From NCBI GenBank assembly GCA_947095585.1, contig OX352761.1:91446833-91510832 (forward strand): a DNA stretch of 64,000 bases, in the 5' to 3' direction. Of the stretch, positions 22,840 through 33,389 are shown piece after piece (within the stretch, counting starts at the first letter, position 1; each line of letters starts with the position of its first letter). The DNA is from Nephrocerus scutellatus (Eukaryota > Arthropoda > Insecta > Diptera > Pipunculidae). The notes beneath the pieces are model-generated. The model was not told the DNA's origin and did no database searches. It was given only the letters and a program-made list of their open reading frames with translations. The translations under genes and the position numbers were made by a program.

Positions 22840-23771
22840 ACTATAGGTGTATAGCGCCTTGTTTACACGAGAGCACACATCCGAGTCAACACCACCATTT
22901 TCTGACATCCAGCTGCCCAAATAGCAGAACTAATCGACTTCTTCTATCTGATGTCTGTCAGTCGAGAGATCACATGTTCCACTAGCGTTAACGCGAAGTA
23001 GTTTTGTTTTTGAGACGTTAAGTTTTAAACCCACTTTGTAAGCGTGGAGTTCTAGTGATTTTAATATTCGCTCCATGTCCCCTAGCGAATGTGCTAGGAG
23101 ACAGATATCATCGGCATAGTCCAGGTCTTCTAGGCGGTGAAAAACATTTCATGGCAAACCCGATGGAGTACGGGTTACTATTTTCATCGCCCAGTCAATG
23201 ACAATTGTGAAGAGCAATGGTGAGAGGGTGCAACCTTGCTTGACTCCCGAGTAGATGTTCAAAGGTGAGCCAAGATGACCGTTATGAATGACGCGGCATG
23301 TTGATTGGCGGTACAGCTCCTTGATGACGTCGGCTTGAAGGAGTTTTGCGTAGATGTTGTCATTGTCTGCTGCTTTACCTGATTGCAGTGAACGAATTGT
23401 TGTCCTTATCTCATCCAACGAAGGAGTAGCGACGCTGATGTTAAGTAGCCTATTAGGGTGCATATGTTTCGGATGGGTTGATGGACGTGCCTGGCGAAGT
23501 ACCATTCAAAACAATCTTAAAATGTTCTGTCTAGCGGGTTAATTGTTCCTCCATAAGGATCAAAGAGCCGTCTATTGCCTTAACAGGTAGTTGATGTGGT
23601 GTTTCTTGTTGACGAGCTTACGAGCGAGTTGGTAGACTGTGCTATATTGTCTACTATCAGCGGCTTGCTGTGCTTGTGTTGCGATGTCGCTTAGCCATGC
23701 TCGTTTGTAGTTCCTAGCTGAACGGCCAACTTGCCGGTCCAGATACTTCCGCGCTAATGCGCTTCGCTCGG
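22840..23771 (-). mobile_element. RTE-like non-LTR retrotransposon fragment
   Basis: On the minus strand: pre-RT region (RARKLVNKKHH, LTRWTEHFKIVLNG), RT motifs (LQSGKAADNDNIYAKLLQ, GVKQGCTLSPLLFTIVIDW) and the catalytic DYADDICLLAHS near 23100. A short gap and one frame break lie between the motifs. The fragment ends in the post-RT region near 22850. It separates the two blocks of C-rich minisatellite. Same broad lineage as 40744-42010. Confidence 0.8.
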
Positions 23772-23905
23772 CTCCTCATGATTGTAGCCGGTTTCAATTT
23801 ATTTTCCCAGAATTCTCTCTGATTCATTGAAAAAGCGATACGGAAAAAGATCACGATACTAAAACGACGCGAGTCCAAATGCTTTAATCAATGGATCATT
23901 GCCAG
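23772..23905 (-). mobile_element. Jockey-type 3' UTR fragment
   Basis: TTGTAGCCGGTTTCAATTTA, TTCTCTCTGATTCATTG and GACGCGAGTCCAAATG match 49718-49860, the 3' UTR of the intact element at 49558-53018, in the same orientation. Confidence 0.8.
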
Positions 23906-24599
23906 CGAAAATTACAAAAACAACAATTCAGTTCTTCAGGAATTAGCAGACGTTTTTCCGCGTTAGATATCGCAGTGATATATTCTGCTCCGGATGCAGA
24001 ATAATTTGTTTATTCAGGTGGCCCGAATTGTAGCTGTACCATCCGTCCGTTTGAATTCAATGATAATATTATAGCTTACACGCGCTCTGCAGCTGTGGCC
24101 TTCTAAAGCCATGTATGATTCTTTGTTCACCAGGGTTTCATTATTGTAAAATATAATTGTGTCAGATTGAAGCAGACCAGCAAATAATAAAGTTCTCTTT
24201 TCATTTTAAGTTTCGTTTTTTCTGTAGTACCAAGCCTAACAAAAAAAGGCACGCACAACTATCAAGCCGATAGGTTTAACAAAATGCAGCTTCTAAAAAC
24301 TGAAGAGACTCACAAATGTTGCAAAGTCTACATAATCAATGAGTTTCTTGTCGCCAAACATTGCACCAAGGATGAGCGAAAGACTTGGATTCAAATAAAG
24401 TTTGCCAGAAAAGAGGAATTCTCTTTTCAATGGGTTCGGGAGTAGGAGTTATGGGCGTCGTTGATGGGATGATTGGGCCGATATTAGTGTACAATTTTAC
24501 AACCGTCCAAAGCCGGGCACTAGTTAAGTGCCCGGCCTTGCACGGGTGTAAAATTTGACGCAAATATCGCCTCCAAACAGTCCCCACTGACCCCATCCG
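23906..24599. other. Unassigned, with a GC-rich palindrome at 24512-24536
   Basis: No coding frame recognised. At 24512-24536 a perfect 10-bp stem (GCCGGGCACT with its complement) surrounds a 5-nt loop AGTTA. In the minus reading CTAG follows GTGCAAGGCCGGGCACTTAA, so a Helitron-like 3' end is possible. Confidence 0.4.
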
Positions 24600-24990
24600 C
24601 ATAGAGGTGTCTTACTATAACTATTTATCTCATCACTATTCACCGCAGCGACCACGAAAACTATAGAATCGACACTAATATCGGTAAACCTCCCCCCCCC
24701 ACAGTAATCGACACCATTCCGCTAGAACTGTCTTACCATCACAATTCAACTCAGCGACCCCAAAAACCATAGAATAGACACTAATATCGGTCACCCCCCC
24801 CCCCCCACCCCTCAGTTTCGACCCGATCCCCAAGAGCTGTCTTACTTATATCGTTCACCCAGCCACCATTGGAGTGTACTACCACCACTATTCGTCTCGG
24901 CGATACCGAAAACGGTGGGTCGGTCACTAATATCGGCTGTCACGCCTCCCCCAGCCAAAAAAACGTGCTACCCCCCACCACCTATATTTG
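24600..24990. repeat. C-rich minisatellite, second block
   Basis: Same unit as at 21960-22600, with ACTAATATCGG near 24673, 24780 and 24927 and poly-C runs after it. The two blocks probably formed one array before the non-LTR sequences entered, or are separate expansions. Confidence 0.8.
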
Positions 24991-25929
24991 ATTCCAGATA
25001 GTAACTAATATGCATACCAAGTTTGGTTAAAACTGGTCAAGGCGTTCCAGAGCTAGTTAGGCGCAAATATATATATATACATGTATATATATTTATATAT
25101 AAACAAACTTTTTATAAATATATAGATTACCCATTCTCTCCCATGATTGTTTTAATTTTCCGACGACTTTTAATTTGTCTGGGTTCATGCTTTAGGTAAA
25201 ATGTAAAAATTAAAACTTAAATTCCTTTAATAATCTACTCAGTAGTACTTCGGAATTTAACAAGAACTCGGTGAAACGGGGCAAATAATTTACATGACGC
25301 ACCAGTAGCATCACATTCCACATTGAAATTATTTTTTTTATTGGAATTTCTCCTAGAAAATGTCAACTTCATTAAATAATAAATGTAATAGGAGTGCAGT
25401 AGCTACAATGCTATGGAATTCCATGGAATTGAACAGATCATTCCATCGTTCAGAGGATTTAAAAAAAAACTGGATTAGATACTTAAGAAATGCCAGTCGA
25501 CTTAATGGAACAAAGAAAGCAAAAATTTTCTATAAGTCATGCAATCCCCTACCAAAGGTATAATTGGGTCACTTTGTCTAGAAATTTAAAATAAACATGA
25601 TAAACAGAAACCTGAGCTAAAAGATAGTTTTAAGCAAGCCATTTGATACATATATAGGATTTCTATTGAATTAAAAAAAGCAAAATAGTTACATTTTGTT
25701 TATTATTAGTGCATAATATTATGTAAAAATACTATTATTTCTTTTGTTATCCAGGTAACTTTATAATTTCTCCATTTTTTGTAAATAAAAAAAAAATTAT
25801 TTTTACTTTTACAAAGAAAATTTACTTTAGTGCTGCCATTTCACTTTTGTGTTGCGTTTACGTTGCACAATTTTTCAAAGGAAAATTTATAATCCGTAAA
25901 ATCATGCGTAAAAAATTCATTAACTGAGC
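24991..25929. other. AT-rich region with a small unrecognised ORF
   Basis: A (TA)n stretch lies near 25068-25120. An open frame at 25360-25563 (67 aa, basic, KNWIRYLRNASRLNGTKK) has no recognisable motif and could be chance. Nothing else seen. Confidence 0.3.
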
Positions 25930-26125
25930 AATAAAAACACACCCCATAAAAATTTAAATTTTTCATGTAAATTCTCTAATCGGAGATACACATGGGTGCA
26001 AAGCAAAATCAAGTAATTTGTAAAAATTGTATATGGGAGTTAGGAAGTGGGTTAAAAATTTATCGCAAACCAGACACGGACAAAAATCCGGGCACGTAAA
26101 GTTAAGTATTTAATAATAAATAAAT
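25930..26125 (-). mobile_element. 120-bp-unit repeat element, short copy C
   Basis: Both ends are present but the body is nearly gone. Tail: CACCCCATAAAAATTTAAAT and CATGTAAATTCTCTAATCGG. Head: TCCGGGCACGTAAAGTTAAG. About 190 bp in all, so the family varies from about 0.2 to more than 1 kb. Confidence 0.8.
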
Positions 26126-26154
26126 AAAATTAATAACAGTTCTTTTATTTTTAA

Positions 26155-26520
26155 ATACTCTTCGCGTGCCCGTGGCTGGCTGGCTGGCACACCAAATCTA
26201 TTGATCAAGCCCGATTTGCACACAGTTGTATCTGCGACGACAACACTTTCTATTAAAATTTTGGGCCCCTCGGGGTCGGTGGCTCCCATAAAAATATTTT
26301 ACAAAATTTACCCAATTTTCTTCAAATGTTACGTACATGTGTATCTCCGATGGAAAACAATTTTTGTACAAATTTGGAAGGGATCGGGCTCCGGTGTCTA
26401 GAGGCACCCATACAAACATTATAAAAAAATACCCGATTTTCTTCAAATTGTATACACATGTGTATCTCCAATTAGAGAATATACAAGAAAAATTTTAATG
26501 TTTATGGGCTGTTTTTTACT
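26155..26520 (+). mobile_element. 120-bp-unit repeat element, copy B
   Basis: Head CTTCGCGTGCCCGTGGCTGG with a GGCT repeat, two to three units, tail TTAGAGAATATACAAG and TTATGGGCTGTTTTTTA. It faces copy C at 25930-26125, so the two lie head to head. Confidence 0.85.
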
Positions 26521-26534
26521 TTTTTTTTGATTAA

Positions 26535-26590
26535 TCCCCAAATTATCTTTTTTTGAGGTCGGGCCGGGCCTATTTCACAGATTAACCGAG
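26535..26590. mobile_element. Foldback terminal fragment
   Basis: TTTTTTTGAGGTCGGGCC and GGGCCTATTTCA match the outer arm of the foldback at 40108-40653. Confidence 0.55.
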
Positions 26591-27354
26591 CAGAATAATA
26601 GTGATAATAGTTATACAAATATTCCGTATCTAAAACATAATTTGTGACAAACTTGAAATACTTAGTTCACGCTCTATATGTACATATACATACACATATG
26701 AGAAATGTGCGGCACGTCTACTGAATGTGGAATTCGCTTCAAGAGTGAAGAAAAGACACATGCTCTGCGCTTTAAGAAGCACATATGATATAAATCCAGC
26801 ACAGAAATAAATAGGAATTTGCCTAGAATTTACCGCATTAAAATGTGAAAATATTTCTATTCATTTTTTTTTTATTATTTCCTTCAGCAACACATTTTGA
26901 GGAATACTTTCCTATACAAGAACATATTGCACTAATCAAAAACATGATAAAACAAAGGGTTTAACGACTAGAACTCGTTTTAACATAAACCAAAATATAT
27001 TCTTACGAGTATATAAACATTTCATTTGTTGTCAATTGCCATCATTAAAACGACAGTTTCTAAAATATTACTCGCTTTATAGCATAAGAACAATTTTTTT
27101 TCTTCTCCTCTAAAATTTTGTTCACATTGGATGGAAGGATCGAAATCCTAAAGGTAACTGAGAAATTAACTTTTATTAACAAAAATTCAAAACCACCCAT
27201 TGTATTAATAACCGGACCCCTAGTTGTTTGTATTACAGTAAAACCGCTCAAAGGCGGAAAACTAAGGGACAGACAAAATTTCCAGCATCGGCGTTTCAAA
27301 GGTTAAAAAAATGTACTTATAAACATTTTTATGTACATACATATACATACATAT
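26591..27354. other. Unassigned AT-rich sequence
   Basis: The overlapping open frames at 27060-27306 show no known motif. A TACATA/TATACA microsatellite runs from about 27330 to 27365. Nothing else recognised. Confidence 0.3.
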
Positions 27355-27789
27355 ACATATACATTATAAATATATATAAAAGTGCAACTTTGTCCTGTAT
27401 GGACTGGCAAACCCTTCAACCGATCGCTTTCTAACTTTGCATATGGGTTTTCTAGCATAATAGGCACTTAATAGGCATATTTTGAAAGGTCAGACTCCTG
27501 AGTCAAAGGATCTCCATGACAATTTTTTTATTGTTTCTACAAATTGCATGTTTTAATGAACCAATCGCGTTCAAACTTATTCTATAGTTTTCTGGCTGGA
27601 GAGGTGGTCAGTTGGTGCGAGTTCAGGGGGTGGGGGTGATCTGTGAGTGGGTGGTCACCTGATGTCAGAGGTCCGTGGGCTGGGGGTCAGATGGCGGTGG
27701 GTCAGTGGGCGTGAGGTCAGTGGGCGGGTGTTAACTTGGTGGTGGTCAGTGGGATGGGGCAGCCGGGAGACGCCGGCTATTTCCGCTAG
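27355..27789 (+). mobile_element. Helitron-like element with G-rich minisatellite
   Basis: Starts in an ATATATATAAAAGTGC region similar to Helitron 5' ends and finishes with a hairpin (GCCGG-GAGACG-CCGGC), a short spacer and CTAG at 27786-27789 followed by T. The interior from 27600 carries GTCAGTGGGCGTGAG-like repeats, the same minisatellite as in the Helitron at 29561. The exact 5' end is uncertain. Confidence 0.6.
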
Positions 27790-28612
27790 TATACAAATAG
27801 ATAAAAGATAGATAATTTTAATTATTTTGTAAAAATGTTCATATCTGTACCTAAAATTCTTTATTTAAAAAATATAAATCAATTCATTATCACATCTTCT
27901 GTACTTCTGGTTTAAATTTAAATCTGTTATTTTTCCCATTTTGCTGCAAATAAATAATATATATATGTTTAGGTATACATATTTTGACATTTCTGTAATT
28001 TTTCACTTGAAGTTTGATCTAATTTTCTTTTTTCAATGAATAAAATTAAGTTAGTTGTAACTTTTTTCACTGTTTAGTCGTATTTCCATTTTTAAATGTC
28101 AAAATTACGTACTTAGAAACATTTCCTTTCACGTCTCACAAGTTTTCGTGAGTTGATAAAGATTAATTAATAATGAAATTAGTTCCGATGGATAAAATTT
28201 CAATCATATTTTTCGTATTTGACAAGTTTCCGAGAAAAAATAGAGCTACCTTTGGTGGTTTTATTGTAAATATTTTATTGTTGGAACACAATTGTGTATC
28301 TTCGCACCAGAAGTGCTCAAAGCCCACAGCTATCTCGAATGATACAAATCTCAATTGTCTTACAACGAAAAGATTATTCCATTGTGTTCTGATATTCTAA
28401 AATTTGATAGTCACAGAAACAGTTATTGCTTTGGCCAAACATATTTTTTCTACCGCTACACTCACATCTATGTTCACGAAAAAGCATTGCATACATTTAA
28501 GCGAGTTGTGCGTGCATTTATCCCCTGGCAATTAGTATACCGAGGAGTGTGTCTGCAGCCTTTTATACGAATAAATGGGCACCTAGCTTGTATTATTTAA
28601 TTTAATGTCAAT
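27790..28612. other. AT-rich region, nothing recognised
   Basis: Several short open frames on both strands (28163-28600) overlap each other and show no motif. Confidence 0.3.
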
Positions 28613-28700
28613 TGGAGGTTTGGCCACAACACGAATTTCTATTGGGCCCGAATCTTCAGAAAATGTAGGTATATGAATTTTTTAATTTATGTAAAATGGC
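28613..28700 (+). repeat. GGAGGTGTGGGCACAACACG-type dispersed repeat
   Basis: GGAGGTTTGGCCACAACACG followed by GAATCTTCAGAAAATGTA matches 59807-59880 and the short piece at 15962. The 3' limit is not defined. Confidence 0.65.
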
Positions 28701-28957
28701 AAAAATTAAATTTAACTTTTCTCTAAGTCGTGAGCTACCTGTAAAAAAATCTCTACTTGCTCAATTTTCCTTATTCAATTGTAAATTGGGCATATTGCAC
28801 TCAAAAGTTCGATGCTCTAAAATTGTTATTATCTTTAAACATCCAAATATTTTAAAATTTTTACCCATATTCAACTATATTTTTTGCTAGTTATCTTCAA
28901 AAATTTTATTTGATTTTTCGTGTATTAAATGAAGTTTCTGAGCACTAATAATGACAA

Positions 28958-29005
28958 CAAAAACAACCCATTAAAATTAAAATTTTTCATCTAAAATTCA
29001 TAAAA
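28958..29005 (-). mobile_element. 120-bp-unit family, tail fragment
   Basis: AACAACCCATTAAAATTAAA followed by TTTTTCAT equals the tail of the 120-bp-unit elements; no head or units follow. Confidence 0.7.
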
Positions 29006-29560
29006 AATCATCGAAAGAGACATTTGACATCAGATGTTAAAATTGAAAATGCTCAGATCATTTTATTCTGTGCACTTAGAGCACGCTCATACTCTGAGCA
29101 AATAAGAAACACGAGCATTTTTCTTGAGAACTCTTTGACTGCTCTGAACTAATTTATGAAAACGCGATATGACAGAATATTGTGAAAACTTGTTGTTCTA
29201 TCTGTAAGTTGATATCGACAACAAAAAACGACATCAATATCAATAAAACAATAAACATCAATAAAAATACAATTCAGTAAATAAGTAAGAAAGTTGAATT
29301 ATACATAAAACTTTTATGTCTCGTTTCATTTGCTGGGTTCATTTGTGGGTGAGCTAAGATTTCTCTCTCGTGGTTTCAGTTTGACGTTGCATATGCGAAC
29401 TATGCCCGGAGTACGGTTTGATTTTATGTAACTTTGTTTTGTAACCGATAATGTTACTTTGCTACCCGTCGGCAATCGGGTACATCGGGCACTCACCTCG
29501 TTTGGTTTCGGATAAGGTTTGTGCAATTGGAAAGAGACATTAGTAAACAAAATACATACA
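29006..29560. other. Unassigned region before a Helitron
   Basis: A minus-strand frame from about 29530 to 29326 is open and mildly coding-like (PYPKPNEVSARCTRLPTGSK), but no family was recognised. The rest is AT-rich. Confidence 0.3.
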
Positions 29561-30234
29561 TCTATATATATAAAAATCAATTGCTGTGCGTTAGACTGAC
29601 TAAAACTCGAGAACGGCTGGACCAAATTGGATACTTCCTTCTGCGAGTTTGTTTGTAATTGCTACGGGAAGGTTTAAAAGGTTTAAAAGCCCCGCTAGGT
29701 GGCGCTGGTATCGTTTTTTTCCGAAAATTCTTATTTATGGAACGATTTGGCTCAAATTTACACCATATAATATTTAAATAAAAAGGAAGTCGTTGACAAA
29801 ATTTGGACCCGATAGGTGGCGCTGGGGTGGAAAATGTAGTTTTCCCTGTATATAATCTTCATAGAATATTCGAACAAGTGTACATTTGTTGCCTGTATAA
29901 GTGGCGGGGGTCAGTGGGAAACGCGGGTGTAAGTGGGCGTGGCGTCAGTGGGTGTGAGTTCAGTAGGTGGGCAGTGTGTATGAGGTCAATGGGTGGGTGG
30001 TCAGTGGGCGGGAGGTCAGTGGTTGGGAGGTCAGTGGGCGGGAGGTCAGTGGGTGTGAGGTCAGTGGGTGTGAGTTCAGTGGGCGGTGGGTCAGTGTGTA
30101 TGAGGTCAATGGGTGGGTGGTCAGTGGGCGGGAGGTCAGTGGGCGGGGGTCAGTGGGATGGGGCAGCTGGGAAACGCGGGTGTAAGTGGGCGTGGCGTCA
30201 GTGGGCGGGTAGCAAAGCGCCCGGGAACAGCTAG
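29561..30234 (+). mobile_element. Non-autonomous Helitron, 674 bp
   Basis: Starts with TC (TCTATATATATAAAAATCAA) after A29560 and ends in CTAG (30231-30234) before T30235, as expected for insertion between A and T without target duplication. The start motif continues GCTGTGCGTTAGACTGACTA and ACTCGAGAACGGCTGGACC, known from arthropod Helitrons. A hairpin GGGCG...CGCCC precedes the CTAG by about 12 nt. The 3' half is a G-rich minisatellite (about 29910-30215) of GTCAGTGGGCGGGAG-like units. No RepHel ORF, so it depends on other copies. Confidence 0.88.
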
Positions 30235-30609
30235 TATTACATAAAGATGAAATGGAATGTTCATAATCGATTCGACTTTTATACTATTACGCACATTCAT
30301 GGTAACTTTGTGGAATGGCATTAATAATGATTGTGTAGTCGGAGTAATGTATATTGATGCTTGAGAAATTATGTGAAACCGAAATTTTCTGTTTTTGTTC
30401 ATTATTAGAAATAATGACATTATTAATAACCGTGTAAGTGCCGAGTTAAAAATATGGCGACGCAAACTCGTAGTGCTTCCATGAACAGGCAGAATAGATT
30501 TTGCAATCAAAAACCACACCCAAAACCAAGCAGCGCAGCCGACTGCGCAGCACACACCGCACACAGTCATTAAAGTACGACGGTATCTGATGCCACTATA
30601 TGATATTTA
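30235..30609 (-). other. Unassigned; open frame of unknown status
   Basis: A minus-strand frame starts at 30570 with a hydrophobic, Cys-rich N-terminus (VCCAVGCAAWFWVWFLIAKS) and stays open to the Helitron edge. After about 110 codons GTAATACTAG could serve as a splice donor, but I recognise no family. It may be chance. Confidence 0.2.
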
Positions 30610-31325
30610 AAAATATGTATGAGGGCCTTGCGGCCGAAGCCGGGGCCCATAAAAAAGGTATTGTTTATTAGGTATACACATGTGTGTAAAATTTGAAAAA
30701 AAAATCGGGTACATTTTATTTTAAATTTGTATGGGAGCCCCATGAACCCGGGGCCCGATCACCTTCAAAGATCACTTTTAAAAGAAAGTATTGTCACTGG
30801 AAATACACATGTGTACAAAATTTCAGAAAAATCGGGCTTTAGGAAGTGCGTTAAAAATTGATAATAAAAAAAAATTGTATGCGAGCCCCCCGACCCCGGG
30901 ACCCGATCGCTTCAAACATTTTACAAAAAGGTTTGTCCATCGGAGGTACACATGCGTATAAAATTTGAAGAAAATCGGGAACTTTTTTCATAAAATTTGT
31001 ATGGGTGCCCCCCGACCCAGTGGCCCGATCACTTCCAAATTTTTACAAAAAGTGTTGTCCATCAAAGAAACACATGCATATAAAATTTGAAAAAAATCGG
31101 GTAAATATTTTAAAAATTTTATATGGGAGCCCCCAGACGCCGCAGCCTGAGGTGCCCCAAATTTTAATAGAAAGTATTGTCATGGCAAGGGCACATGTGT
31201 GCTAAATTTGAATAAAATCGGACTTTAGGAAGGGTGTTAAAAATTGATTACAAGATTCTGCCTGCCAGCCAGCCAGCCACCCAGCCAGCCAGCCAGACGC
31301 TGGCACGCGAAGTTAATATAGAGAT
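30610..31325 (-). mobile_element. 120-bp-unit repeat element, copy D
   Basis: About six units on the minus strand (TACACATGTGT, AAAATTTGAAGAAAATCGGG, GGGAGCCCC, CCCGATCACTTCCAAA). It ends with the head TTAAAAATTGATTACAAGAT, a CCAGCCAGCCAG run (about 31260-31300) and ACGCGAAGTTAATATAGAGA. The tail end is missing. Confidence 0.85.
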
Positions 31326-31345
31326 CTGTGTAAAATTGTTCACAT

Positions 31346-31784
31346 TGTTACGAAATTTAGTCCTTCTAGAGTTCGTAATAGATTTTGCAAATAAAAACAC
31401 GATACAAGTTCGTTTATTCACAAATTTAATTAACAAATAGCAAAAGTTAACAAATTTATACTGGTGATTACTTGTTATTTACTTATAACACTATTATTCA
31501 CGTAGGCGGTAGCTCTATCTACTTTTTCAACTTTTAGGAAGTCTGGTTAACTTCCACTTAAATAGATTACTGCGATAAAGATAAAGTGCTGTATTTATTT
31601 CGAGAAGGTTCTAATTTTCTACTCTATTCTATTTGAATCACCTGGAAAATACTAGAATATACTAGTATAATCTTCCTATATACAAGTTTATATACGAGTT
31701 TCACACGAATAACTGTTATATACAAGTTCCTATATGAGACTTTTATATGCACACATGAACCATCCTGTTATCATCGCGGTAACA
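31346..31784 (-). mobile_element. LTR (Ty3/gypsy-like), minus orientation
   Basis: The ends are TGTTACG at 31346 and GGTAACA at 31784. The interior shares GATTTTGCAAATAAAAACAC, TTCGTTTATTCACAAA and TTTATACTGGTGATTACTTG with 42857-43402. Internal sequence cannot be identified on either side, so it may be a solo LTR. 31785-32110 holds three ACCTACCG/CCCTACCG motifs and no coding frame. Confidence 0.65.
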
Positions 31785-32129
31785 CTTTACATTTCTTATA
31801 GCCTATATTCAAGAAATACGACTAAACTTGCTTTACAGCACTGTTTATGTAAATTGAAATAACTAATAACCAAACTTATTTTCGTGAATGTCTCGACTCA
31901 AGTGATACCTACCGGGTTACACACATATTCAAAAATATCTCCACTCCAGCGCTACCTACCGAGTCTAAACAGGGGCGAACTTATAGGAGCACCAAACCAA
32001 CATATGGTGAAAATATGGCATCAATAGTCGATACATCCATTGGTTTAGACGTGATGACGTATTTCATGCCTGATGACATCTTAATTCCAGCGCCCCCTAC
32101 CGGTTTAAAAAAAACATAAACATATCGGA

Positions 32130-32960
32130 GCACCATGTAAATTTTTTAAAAATTGACCCGATTCTCTTCAAATTTTTTTTTAAATTGGCCCGATTTTCTT
32201 CAAATTTTAAACACATGTTTGTCACCGATAGAGACAACTTTTTGTAAATTTTTTGGAGTGATCGGGCCCTGAGGGCCGAAGGGTGCCCATATAATTTTTT
32301 TAAAAATTAGCCCGATTTTCTTCAAATTTTAAACTCATGATGGAAAAAACTTTTTGTAAAATTTTTGGTGTGATCCTTATAAATTTTTTAAAAATTAGCC
32401 CCATTTTTTCAAACTTTAAACTTTTTAACAGTTTTGGAGTGATCTGGCCTTGAGCCCCGAAGTGTGTACCCATATTTTTTTTTAAATTTAACCCGATTTT
32501 CTTCAAATTTTAAACTCATAATGGACAAAACTTTTTGTAATTTTTTTTGGAATGATTGGGCCCTAAGGCTCGAAGGGTGCCCATACAATTTTTTTAAAAA
32601 TTGATCCGCTTTTCTTCAAATTTTAAACACATGTGTATCAGTGATGGACAAAACTTCTTTATTACAGTTTTTGAGTAATCTGGCCCTGAGGCCAGAGTTG
32701 TGCCCATATTTTTTTTAAAATTAACCCAATTTTCTTTTTAACTTTCTTTCTTTTAAACACATGTGTATGATGGAAAAAACTTTTTGTAAAAGTTTTTGAA
32801 TGATCCGGCCCTAAGACTTGAGGGGTGCGCATAAATTTTTTTGTAAAAATAACCCGATTTTCTTCATATTTTAAACACATGTGTATCACTGATGGACAAA
32901 ACATTTTGTAAACTGATCGGGTCCTGAGTCAGAGGGGTGCCCGGTGCCAACAGTTTTTGT
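32130..32960 (+). repeat. 120-bp-unit tandem block E, without ends
   Basis: Seven or so degenerate units (CCCGATTTTCTTCAAATTTT, AAACACATGTGTATC, GATGGACAAAACTTTTTG, GGGCCCTGAGG). Neither head nor tail is present. Confidence 0.8.
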
Positions 32961-33098
32961 AAACATTTAAAGTGAAGGGGCTCTAATATTAATATTTTCC
33001 AAATAAACCCGGTTCAAACTTTGCACACTTAAGAGCTGAATCATGGATTTCAGTTCTAGATAGTAGTGATCCATCTTCTGCTTATAATGAATTCGTAT

Positions 33099-33362
33099 CT
33101 ATAATTCATGTGGGGCCGTGGCTCAGTGGAAATGCGGATGGCTACTAAGCAGGAGGGGCGTGGTTTGAATCCCGGTAACACCAAAATTATTTTTCACGGT
33201 GTCCCGTGAATGGGTGACAAACGTTCAGAGTAATAACTTGTCACGGAAAACTTCTCAATTCGCCGTTCGGAGCCGGCCTTAAATTGTAGGTCCCTCCCAT
33301 TTGTTTCCAAAAGTATAAATGCGCAACACAAATGGTAGCGGGAAGGTCGGCCTATAATTCAT
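33099..33362 (+). mobile_element. tRNA-derived SINE, second complete copy
   Basis: Flanked by the exact repeat CTATAATTCAT at 33099-33109 and 33352-33362. A box TGGCTCAGTGG at 33119-33129; the B box reads GGTTTGAATCC. The body shares TTTTTCACGGTGTCCC, GTGACAAACGTTC, CTTCTCAATTCGCCGTTCGG and CACAAATGGTAGCGGGAA with the copy at 2720-3038. Confidence 0.9.
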
Positions 33363-33389
33363 AGTTATATTAATCAGGTTTCAGTTTCA

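Noticed and set aside
29803..30234. 143-aa Gly/Ser/Val-rich ORF
   Set aside because: It translates the Helitron's internal minisatellite and is not a gene.
30235..30570. Secreted protein exon on the minus strand
   Set aside because: A hydrophobic start and possible splice donor are suggestive, but there is no family match, and frames of this length occur by chance in the window.
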